Positions 1-5,052 of a stretch of DNA of 5,052 nt are shown here, one piece after another; position 1 is the stretch's first letter; every line of letters starts with the position of its first letter. Origin of the DNA: Desulfobulbaceae bacterium (GTDB taxonomy: Bacteria; Desulfobacterota; Desulfobulbia; Desulfobulbales; SURF-16); contig JANTGB010000202.1 in assembly GCA_024763115.1 (NCBI GenBank), forward strand, positions 1 through 5,052, read 5' to 3'. The notes beneath the pieces are model-generated. The model ran no database searches. It was not told where the DNA came from and saw only the letters and a program-made list of their open reading frames with translations. Position numbers and translations under genes: made by a program.

Positions 1-96
1 CCCTGCTACGCCTGCGGTTGCATGCAATCAGATCACTTCTCTAAGAAGTCCACCTTACACCTCATCTCTGCGAATTTATTTTTGAGTGAGCCCTAA
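1..96 (+). other. Open frame entering from left edge, possible gene tail
   Basis: The frame starting at base 1 is open until TAA at 94-96 (31 codons, several Cys near the edge). It could be the 3' end of an upstream gene or simply chance. The other two forward frames stop by about base 85, and all minus-strand frames are closed by base 43. I do not recognise the encoded peptide. Over so short a length the open frame has little weight. Confidence 0.2.
35..49. repeat. Small inverted repeat upstream of cas1
   Basis: ACTTCT (35-40) and AGAAGT (44-49) form a perfect 6-bp inverted repeat around a 3-nt centre. A second palindrome, TTGCATGCAA, lies at 18-27. Either could be an operator half-site pair or chance. 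No T-run follows, so neither is a terminator. Confidence 0.3.
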
Positions 97-111
97 GTGT
101 ATCCCCCCTTT

Positions 112-140
112 TTTAATTCCGGCAAACAAGACCATATAGA
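112..140 (+). promoter_or_regulatory. Weak candidate promoter for the cas1 operon
   Basis: TATAGA at 135-140 matches 4 of 6 bases of a sigma70 -10 box. TTTAAT at 112-117, 17 bp upstream, matches only 3 of 6 of a -35 box. It lies about 50 bp before the cas1 start, a sensible place. The match is poor, and the true promoter may lie left of the window or need an activator. Confidence 0.2.
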
Positions 141-187
141 GTAACAAAGACAAGCTGACTCAAGAAAATAATGGAGTTCACAGTCAG

Positions 188-1195
188 ATGGAATCACTCT
201 ATATCATAGAACCCGGCAGCTATCTGGGCAAAGACGGAGACTGCCTGAAAATCATGAAAAACAAGGAAGTGCTGGATGTCATCCCGGCCGCCGGCCTCTC
301 CAGGCTCACCCTTGTCGGACGTTCTTCTTTTTCTGGAGCGGTGATAGATTTTCTTATCAGAAAGCGGATAGACACGGTATTTCTTACGCCCACCGGCCGT
401 TTCCGGGCGAGACTGCTGCTTGATGAAGCCGGTCATGTGGAACGCCGCCGTAATCAGTATGTCAGCCTGGCCGATAGCAAATTTGCCGCTCAGGCAGCGC
501 GATTAATTGTCACCGGCAAATTGGAGAATCAGTTTAACCATCTCCGGGAAAAAGGACGAAAATACGGCCTTGAAGCCTTATCCAAAACTGCCATACAGAT
601 CAGGGCCATCATCTCACAATTACAAGGAGCCGACAAGCTTGAAGCAATAAGAGGATATGAAGGTTATGCGGCACGCCTGTATTTCAGCGTGTTCGGCCTG
701 TTAATCCGCAATAACAGGTTTGATTTCAACGGCCGCAACAGAAGGCCGCCCCGCGATCCGGTGAATGCCCTGCTGTCCTTTGTTTATACCATGTTTACCA
801 ATGAGGTTACTTCGGCAGTGAACAGCGGCGGCCTTGATCCATATCTGGGCGCCCTGCACGAACCACAGCCCGGACGGCCGTCACTGTCTTGTGATCTTGT
901 TGAAGAATGGCGGGTGCTTGGCGAGAGGCTTGTGCTGACCCTTATCAACCGCAAAGTGGTGAGACCTGATGATTTTATCTGGAAAAAGGCCGGTGAATCA
1001 GGCAGACCGGTGGAAATGAAGCCGGGCGTTGCCAGGGCGCTCATCAGTAGCTACGAACGGCAAATGCAAACCCGTGTGAAAGACCCGGTAGCCGATGAAA
1101 ACACCATGCTGCGCTGGCTGATTCATCGCCAGGCCGGCAGGTTTGGCAAATGGCTTGGCGACAGGGAATGTAAGTACCAGCCTTTCAAATGGTAG
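188..1195 (+). CDS. cas1: CRISPR-associated endonuclease Cas1
   Basis: Cas1 is the metal-dependent integrase subunit of the Cas1-Cas2 complex. It joins captured DNA to the leader-repeat junction by two transesterifications. At 335 residues it is a normal full-length stand-alone Cas1. The N-terminal beta domain (about 1-90) includes the family patterns RLTLVGR (39-45), DFLIRKRIDTVFLTP (54-68) and GRFRARL (70-76). The helical catalytic domain follows, with E158 in GYEGYAARLYF, the GRNRRPPRDPVNALLSF stretch (182-198), H224 in GALHEP, and D236/E239 in SCDLVEEWR. Together these give the expected Glu-His-acidic metal site. ATG 188 is chosen because MESLYIIEPGS is the usual Cas1 beginning; a GGAG lies at 173-176, a rather long 11 nt upstream. 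No reverse transcriptase or nuclease domain is fused to it. It is first of four co-directional genes, and its stop is 5 bp before the chosen cas2 start. Confidence 0.97.
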   Translation: MESLYIIEPGSYLGKDGDCLKIMKNKEVLDVIPAAGLSRLTLVGRSSFSGAVIDFLIRKRIDTVFLTPTGRFRARLLLDEAGHVERRRNQYVSLADSKFAAQAARLIVTGKLENQFNHLREKGRKYGLEALSKTAIQIRAIISQLQGADKLEAIRGYEGYAARLYFSVFGLLIRNNRFDFNGRNRRPPRDPVNALLSFVYTMFTNEVTSAVNSGGLDPYLGALHEPQPGRPSLSCDLVEEWRVLGERLVLTLINRKVVRPDDFIWKKAGESGRPVEMKPGVARALISSYERQMQTRVKDPVADENTMLRWLIHRQAGRFGKWLGDRECKYQPFKW

Positions 1196-1200
1196 GAAAT

Positions 1201-1479
1201 ATGTATTACCTGATCTGTTTTGACATTAGCGATAACCGTATCCGCTACAGGGCGGTAAAGCTGTTAAAAGGGCATGGCATGAGGGTTCAGAAATCTGTTT
1301 TTGAATGTCCCGGTCTGACAGAAAAACAGCTGCTGGTTTTACAGGATAAGCTCCTTGCCCTGGTTGACCAGACCACTGATTCTGTCCGTTATTATCGTTT
1401 GTGCAAGGCTTGCTGTGCTGAAATTGAATGGACAGGCCCCGGTAAAGGGGCGCAGAATGAAAATTTTGCCGCAATTTAA
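1201..1479 (+). CDS. cas2: CRISPR-associated protein Cas2
   Basis: Cas2 is the small ferredoxin-fold dimer that bridges two Cas1 dimers in the spacer-integration complex. The 92-residue product has the typical opening MYYLICFDISD, with the conserved Asp at position 8 ending the first beta strand. It also has VKLLKGHGMRVQKSVFEC and a C-terminal VRYYRLCKACCAEIEWTG segment usual for the family. An in-frame ATG at 1189 would add four residues and overlap the end of cas1. I prefer ATG 1201 because the family begins at this methionine. The AGGAA at 1194-1198 is too close to be an ideal ribosome site, so translation is probably coupled to cas1. In many Cas2 proteins the Asp is not needed for integration, so the role here is mainly structural. 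Confidence 0.95.
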   Translation: MYYLICFDISDNRIRYRAVKLLKGHGMRVQKSVFECPGLTEKQLLVLQDKLLALVDQTTDSVRYYRLCKACCAEIEWTGPGKGAQNENFAAI

Positions 1480-1481
1480 CC

Positions 1482-1490
1482 AGGAGGAGA
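1482..1490 (+). promoter_or_regulatory. Strong Shine-Dalgarno of the TPR gene
   Basis: AGGAGGAGA lies 6-9 nt before ATG 1497 and is the strongest ribosome site in the window. It fixes the start of the TPR gene and suggests that this protein is made in larger amounts than Cas1, whose site is weaker. Confidence 0.8.
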
Positions 1491-1496
1491 ATTATT

Positions 1497-2948
1497 ATGC
1501 AGAATTCCGCCGCCGTAAAAATTCAACCGGAAGAAAGAGATAAGTCAAGAATCGTTGGTATGGTTCCCCTTGAGCAGATCAATGACACCTCGTTTTCTGT
1601 CAAGGAAAAGACATCTGTACCTGCTTCCGTGCCGCCTGCATCAGACACCGACGAAGATGATTTTCTCATGCAGGAAGCAGTCAGTCCCTGGAGCAGTGAC
1701 ATGCTGGCCCGCCAGGAAAAAAGACTGGTGGGCGAGGCTGAAGAATTATTAAAAGCCGCCCGCTGGGAAGACATGGTGGTGTTGCTGTATCCGCTCAATG
1801 AGAAAGTACCGGAGCTTGTTGATGCCGGTCTTGACATTGATCTCGGTATTAAGACGGCTTTTGCCCTTGACCATCTCGGTAGATTTGAAGAAGCGCTCAA
1901 ACTTCTTGGGCCAATATGCAGAAGGCAGCCGGATCATTATCTGGCCAATTATGATTTTGCCTATGTTGCTTATAACGCACTCTACAATGGCAAAAACAGA
2001 AAGGTTCTGCTGCATCATTCCCGCAAAAGAGAACTTGTTAAACTTGCCCACCGCCATTTTCAGATATGCCAGAAACTGCGTGATGATGCTGTTACTCCGT
2101 TTTATCGTGAAGGTGTACTCTTCCATGATATTGAAAATAATCCCGGTAAGGCCATGCCCTGTTTTGGTAAGGCTATTGCCAACTGGGAGCGCCGTTCAGC
2201 AGAAGAACAACAGACTCGCCATCAGGAACGGCCTAAATATATTCGCGCCCTTTATCATCTGGCAGGCTGCTGTTTAAGTAAAGGACAGGCTGGTCGCAGT
2301 CGCGATCTGTGCGAGAAGGTAATTAAGGAAGATGAGGGCAGGGATACTCTGGCCCCGGTTTTTAAATATTACAGTCTCGGCAAGGCCCTGCATGAACTTG
2401 GTCACTGCAAGAAGGCCTTGGATTATCTGGAAACATCTGCCCGGGCTGCGGGTCGTGATGAGGATACAGACTTTGTTTACGAGCGTGCTGCCCGGTGTGC
2501 TCTTGAGCTTGGCAAACCGCAAAAGGCAGAGGAGTATCTGGGCCGCATTCCTCAACGCAAAAAACGCCATTACGTGTACTGGACTGAAGCTGATGTCATG
2601 TCTGCCCTTGGCAGACTCGATAAAGCAAAACGAATTTTAATTCGCAGCGCTGAGCGGGACCGCCGTTCAAAGCATCGGGCCTTGCTGCGTCTGGCTAAAA
2701 TTTACTACCGACTGGGTGAAATGGATCAGGCCCTTGATTATGCGGATCAGGCCAATAAATTCTGTCTGGATACCTTTGGCAATGAAGGCCGGGAAATCAC
2801 CTTCTGGCAGGCCGCCTGTTTTTACCGCCTTGGCAGATATGAGCAGGCCATGGAAAAAATAAAAGAGCTGCAGACAGCACGCTGGCGTCACCCCCATCTG
2901 CGTCGCCTGGATGAACTTGTCCGCAAACAACTGAGGGAACAGGCATGA
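1497..2948 (+). CDS. TPR-repeat protein of CRISPR adaptation operon
   Basis: This is a 483-residue soluble protein with no signal peptide or membrane segment. Residues 1-60 look disordered, with a Pro/Ser/Thr-rich part (about 39-51) followed by an acidic DTDEDDF (50-56). From about 75 to the end it is helical and built of TPR-like hairpins. The clearest units are near 119-145 (ALDHLGRFEEALKLL), 289-318 (SLGKALHELGHCKKALDYL), 326-352 (ARCALELGKPQKAEEYL), 359-388, 393-422 (LAKIYYRLGEMDQALDYA) and 435-462 (ACFYRLGRYEQAMEKI). The stretch 165-250 is less regular and rich in basic and aromatic residues. TPR arrays bind proteins or peptides and have no catalysis, and no nuclease or ATPase motif is visible. 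The gene lies 17 bp after cas2 and its stop overlaps the CAPP start (ATGA), so a scaffold for the CAPP or Cas1-Cas2 is the likely role (inference). I do not know a gene name for it. Confidence 0.9.
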   Translation: MQNSAAVKIQPEERDKSRIVGMVPLEQINDTSFSVKEKTSVPASVPPASDTDEDDFLMQEAVSPWSSDMLARQEKRLVGEAEELLKAARWEDMVVLLYPLNEKVPELVDAGLDIDLGIKTAFALDHLGRFEEALKLLGPICRRQPDHYLANYDFAYVAYNALYNGKNRKVLLHHSRKRELVKLAHRHFQICQKLRDDAVTPFYREGVLFHDIENNPGKAMPCFGKAIANWERRSAEEQQTRHQERPKYIRALYHLAGCCLSKGQAGRSRDLCEKVIKEDEGRDTLAPVFKYYSLGKALHELGHCKKALDYLETSARAAGRDEDTDFVYERAARCALELGKPQKAEEYLGRIPQRKKRHYVYWTEADVMSALGRLDKAKRILIRSAERDRRSKHRALLRLAKIYYRLGEMDQALDYADQANKFCLDTFGNEGREITFWQAACFYRLGRYEQAMEKIKELQTARWRHPHLRRLDELVRKQLREQA

Positions 2949-4555
2949 CAGGCAGCAATGCGGAAGCTGCGGTTCAGGATTACCGCCTGCTTTATCATCA
3001 GCTGGAAAAGGCAGCCTTTAACCAGGAAGGAAACGAGAAGGCTGCTGCTATCCTTGCCGACCATTCTTTCCGGCAGTCTCTGTCAGTCCAGGAGGCATTG
3101 ACCTGCACACGAATTGCCCAGATGCATGGTCTGCTTGATATTGCTCTGCAAATTTTTGTTCAGCTACATGATAATCAGCCGGATCTTGAAGAGGCATGGA
3201 GTGAACATGCCGCTGTTCTTGATCTTCTTGGCCGCAATAATGAGTTGGTGGCATTGCGGGCCAGGGCCGGGAAGGTCTTGTCTGCTGATTGCCTGAAACG
3301 GATTTTCACTGATAAGGCGGATAACCTCGAAAAAGGTGAAAATGATTCGGACAACTGGCTGGCTGATCCTTTTGAGAAGATGCACCGGGAGGAAGAACAG
3401 TTATCCTGGTACATGAAAATATTTTCAGGACGGCCTGATGCCTTTGCCAGACAGTGGCGGGATAATAAAACCGGGGCCCAGGGGTATGTGCCGGTGAGAA
3501 GACCAATGCAGCTTGCTGATGTCCGGGATCATGTCAGCGGCAGGCGAACTTATGGTATTTACCTGATGCGGCCTGATAATATGGTCAGTGTAGGGGTGAT
3601 TGATATTGACTTGGTCAGCAAATTCCGGGACAGAAAATTGACTGGGCCGGAACGTCGGCAATTACGCAGAGAAGGAACTTATCTGCTTGGTCGTTTGCGG
3701 GAGATGGCCGCAGAAAGAAAAATGCCGGGACTTGCCGAATTTTCCGGCGGCAAAGGCTATCATTTCTGGTATCCTGTTAAATATCCGGTTCCTGCTAAAT
3801 GTATGCGGGCGGCATTGCGGTCTCTGGTGGATCGGCTTAAAGGTGATGTTACCTGTTTCAACATGGAAATATTTCCCAAGCAGGATATTTTATCCGGCAA
3901 AGGTTTTGGAAACCTTGTAAAAATACCCCTTGGTATTCATCGTAAATCCGGCAAGCCTTCCTGGTTTCTTGACAGCAGGGAGCGCAGCAATGAGGCTCAG
4001 CTTGAGTTCCTGTCCGGTTTTGAATTGATTGATCCCGCTGTTATTGAGAAAAACGCGACAGGTCCCAGGGGCAGGGTCGTAGTGCATCCGCGCCATGAGG
4101 AGTGGGCAGCCAAATATCCTGAACTTGCTGAGCTGCAATCAAAATGCACCATGCTGGCCCAGATTATTTCCTCTGTGCGTCAATCAAAATCATTGAATGT
4201 CAGGGAAGAAAAAATTCTCCTGGGGACACTTGCCCATTTACCCGGAAGCCGGGGGCTGCTTCATCATCTTTTTTCCTTCCTGCCTGAATACAACAGACCG
4301 TTGCTTGATTATCATATTTCCAGGGTCAGGGGAACACCGCTTGGCTGCAAGCGTATTCACAGTCTGCTGGAAGATGGAGGGGCCTCACTGCCCTGCCATT
4401 TTGAAAAGACAAAAGGCTACCCCCACCCATTACTGCATGTTACAGGCTTTAAGGATGAATATTTGGCCAAATCTGAAAAAATTGAAAATTTCCAGGAAGC
4501 GGTTGACAATTTAAAAGCAGCTATTATAGAATTTGAAAGGTTTCTGCCTGGTTGA
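2945..4555 (+). CDS. CRISPR-associated primase-polymerase (CAPP, AEP family)
   Basis: This 536-residue protein belongs to the archaeo-eukaryotic primase superfamily, in the TOTE/CAPP-like branch. Residues 10-130 are helical and TPR-like. The primase-polymerase core begins near 155 with FSGRPDAFARQW and GAQGYVPV. It then carries motif I VGVIDIDL with D220 and D222, motif II FSGGKGYHFW with H273, and motif III NMEIFPKQ with E308. GNLVKIPLGIHRKSGKPSWFLD follows (322-343). D220, D222 and the motif III acid should bind the metals, and H273 the nucleotide. Residues about 400-500 resemble the C-terminal domain of the primase large subunit PriL: C401, then a YHISRVRGTPLGC segment ending in C468, then LPCHF with C484. 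Known CAPPs prime and extend DNA and occur with Cas1-Cas2, so a role in making or filling spacer DNA is inferred. The start at 2945 has GAGGG at 2933-2937 and overlaps the TPR stop. No helicase or nuclease domain is present. Confidence 0.9.
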   Translation: MTGSNAEAAVQDYRLLYHQLEKAAFNQEGNEKAAAILADHSFRQSLSVQEALTCTRIAQMHGLLDIALQIFVQLHDNQPDLEEAWSEHAAVLDLLGRNNELVALRARAGKVLSADCLKRIFTDKADNLEKGENDSDNWLADPFEKMHREEEQLSWYMKIFSGRPDAFARQWRDNKTGAQGYVPVRRPMQLADVRDHVSGRRTYGIYLMRPDNMVSVGVIDIDLVSKFRDRKLTGPERRQLRREGTYLLGRLREMAAERKMPGLAEFSGGKGYHFWYPVKYPVPAKCMRAALRSLVDRLKGDVTCFNMEIFPKQDILSGKGFGNLVKIPLGIHRKSGKPSWFLDSRERSNEAQLEFLSGFELIDPAVIEKNATGPRGRVVVHPRHEEWAAKYPELAELQSKCTMLAQIISSVRQSKSLNVREEKILLGTLAHLPGSRGLLHHLFSFLPEYNRPLLDYHISRVRGTPLGCKRIHSLLEDGGASLPCHFEKTKGYPHPLLHVTGFKDEYLAKSEKIENFQEAVDNLKAAIIEFERFLPG

Positions 4556-4651
4556 TTTGTGTCGACCTCGGGTAGAGAAGATACGAAAATTTGAAAAATT
4601 ACTTATCATGTTGTATTTATAAGAAAAATTCTTCACAGGGCTTTGATGATG

Positions 4652-4678
4652 TTGACATATTACGAAAAATCAAATAAT
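4652..4678 (+). promoter_or_regulatory. Candidate promoter for pre-crRNA
   Basis: A perfect -35 box TTGACA (4652-4657) is followed after 15 bp by AATAAT (4673-4678), 5 of 6 for a -10 box. The spacing is 2 bp short of ideal, and with 17 bp spacing the -10 is poor (TAATTT). Transcription would begin about 120 nt before the first repeat and run into the array on the + strand. Confidence 0.45.
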
Positions 4679-4680
4679 TT
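4668..4680 (+). promoter_or_regulatory. IHF-like binding site in leader
   Basis: AATCAA-N4-TTT fits the IHF consensus WATCAA-N4-TTR at every specified base except the last. It overlaps the -10 of the candidate promoter and lies about 130 bp before the first repeat. In type I-E and I-F systems IHF bends the leader to guide Cas1-Cas2. That site usually lies nearer the first repeat, so the function here is uncertain. Confidence 0.35.
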
Positions 4681-4732
4681 TAATAAGTTATTATGCTTTT
4701 CGCCTTCGAAAATGTTGTTAGGAAAAGTCCCG

Positions 4733-4749
4733 GCCCCCTTTTTTGGGGT
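4733..4749 (+). repeat. Repeat-core-like element in leader
   Basis: The leader has GCCCC-N7-GGGGT here, and the CRISPR repeat has GCCCC-N7-GGGGT with the same 7-nt spacing. The two agree at 13 of 17 positions, including the central TTT. It lies 86 bp before the equivalent bases of the first repeat (4819), more than the 71-73 bp array period. It may be a decayed repeat, a binding site that shares the repeat's hairpin shape, or chance. The T-run lies in the loop and not after the stem, so it is not a standard terminator. Confidence 0.4.
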
Positions 4750-4806
4750 ACATCGACAAAAAGTGGTTGGCAATTATTCGTTATTACATGTAAATTCAGG
4801 GTAAGG

Positions 4807-5052
4807 GTTCGAACCATTGCCCCGCTTTGAGGGGTTTGAGACTCCCAATCATTTAAAAGCGTGGGATATTTTTCTTGGTTCGAACCATTGCCCCGCTTTG
4901 AGGGGTTTGAGACTTTGTCCCAGAAGTCCAATCCATACCTTTTGTATGGAGTTCGAACCATTGCCCCGCTTTGAGGGGTTTGAGACTCAGCATCGTTTCG
5001 TAATCCGCCGATCCTAAAATTGGTTCGAACCATTGCCCCGCTTTGAGGGGTT
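4807..5052 (+). CRISPR. CRISPR array, leader-proximal end, truncated by window
   Basis: Three full repeats (4807-4842, 4878-4913, 4951-4986) and a fourth cut at 30 bases (5023-5052) are identical. The repeat is 36 bp, or 37 bp if the T that follows all three copies is counted. It begins with the palindrome GTTCGAAC, has a CCCC/GGGG stem in the middle with a 7-nt loop (GCTTTGA), and ends GTTTGAGAC. Spacers are 4843-4877, 4914-4950 and 4987-5022 (35, 37 and 36 bp with a 36-bp repeat). They are unlike one another. Perfect repeat identity and the neighbouring AT-rich leader indicate that this is the young end and that the array is read on the + strand. The last eight repeat bases, TTTGAGAC, resemble the ATTGAAAC tag of type III crRNAs. 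The array continues beyond the window, so the total number of units is unknown. Confidence 0.97.
4932..4950. repeat. Perfect hairpin inside spacer 2
   Basis: TCCATAC (4932-4938) and GTATGGA (4944-4950) form a perfect 7-bp inverted repeat with a 5-nt loop, ending exactly at the junction with the third repeat. The structure was taken up with the protospacer and may mark a structured or terminator-like source sequence. Confidence 0.7.

Larger units (their letters stand above)
4556..4806 (+). promoter_or_regulatory. CRISPR leader region
   Basis: This is an AT-rich non-coding stretch of 251 bp between the CAPP stop and the first repeat. It contains a promoter candidate (4652-4678), an IHF-like site (4668-4680), the palindrome TAATAA-G-TTATTA (4681-4693), a 5-bp-arm palindrome AAGAA-AAA-TTCTT (4621-4633), and a direct repeat of TACGAAAA followed by T or AT (4582-4590 and 4661-4670). 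A repeat-core-like element lies at 4733-4749. Its place next to cas genes and to identical, undegraded repeats is what one expects of the leader end, where Cas1-Cas2 inserts new spacers. No credible gene is present, and no convincing Rho-independent terminator for the cas operon was found, so operon transcripts may read into the array. Confidence 0.75.

Noticed and set aside
194..436. Minus-strand open frames inside cas1, the TPR gene and the CAPP gene
   Set aside because: They lie opposite well-supported genes, have no recognisable motifs and lack supporting gene context. They are shadows of the true frames.
2945..4555. TOTE-type conflict system (primase plus helicase plus nuclease)
   Set aside because: The AEP core is of that branch, but there is no helicase or endonuclease domain in the protein or next to it. 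The Cas1-Cas2 context fits CAPP.
4733..4749. Rho-independent terminator after the CAPP gene (CCCC-T6-GGGG)
   Set aside because: The T-run is in the loop and the 3' arm is followed by TACATC, so the layout is wrong for a terminator. It is better described as a repeat-core-like element.
4843..4866. Inverted repeat TCCCA/TGGGA in spacer 1
   Set aside because: It has only 5-bp arms with a 14-nt loop and is easily expected by chance, unlike the 7-bp hairpin in spacer 2.
4877..4887. tRNA T-arm-like GGTTCGAACC in the repeats
   Set aside because: It recurs exactly in phase with the CRISPR repeats, and no acceptor stem, anticodon arm or D-arm surrounds it.
4680..5033. Minus-strand 117-codon open frame over leader and array
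   Set aside because: Its product repeats the same peptide block (SQTPQSGAMVRT) because it translates CRISPR repeats. It has no other coding sign. The + strand frame at 4817-5017 is the same kind of artefact.

Overview
The window carries a compact CRISPR adaptation locus on the + strand. In order it holds cas1, cas2, a 483-residue TPR-repeat protein, a 536-residue archaeo-eukaryotic-type primase-polymerase (a CRISPR-associated primase-polymerase, CAPP), an AT-rich leader of about 250 bp, and the leader-proximal end of a CRISPR array that runs off the right edge. No interference genes (cas10, cas7, cas5, cas6, cas3, cas9 or cas12) are visible. The window therefore shows the spacer-acquisition half of a system whose effector lies elsewhere or is missing.

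Layout: 1-187 is non-coding apart from a short open frame entering from the left edge and ending at 94-96. cas1 (188-1195) and cas2 (start chosen at 1201, end 1479) are nearly contiguous. The TPR gene (1497-2948) follows after 17 bp with a strong Shine-Dalgarno sequence. The CAPP gene (2945-4555) overlaps it by ATGA. The four genes look like one transcription unit. The leader (4556-4806) has a TTGACA-type promoter candidate, an IHF-like site and a short element that mimics the core of the CRISPR repeat. The array (4807-5052) shows three complete identical repeats of 36-37 bp, three spacers of about 34-37 bp, and a fourth repeat cut by the window end.

How the parts may work together: Cas1-Cas2 is the spacer integrase. 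From what is known of the CAPP family, the primase-polymerase probably makes or completes DNA during spacer capture or integration. The TPR protein is likely a scaffold that joins the primase to the adaptation complex. This is supported by translational coupling and by a TPR-like N-terminal part in the CAPP itself. The repeat ends in TTTGAGAC, close to the ATTGAAAC-type 8-nt crRNA tag of type III systems, so a type III effector is the most plausible partner (inference).

Organism: a bacterium of moderate GC content with Shine-Dalgarno-led genes. The style of the Cas1/Cas2 proteins and the IHF-like site would fit a Desulfobacterota/deltaproteobacterial host or a relative, but this is a weak inference with no taxonomic marker in the window.
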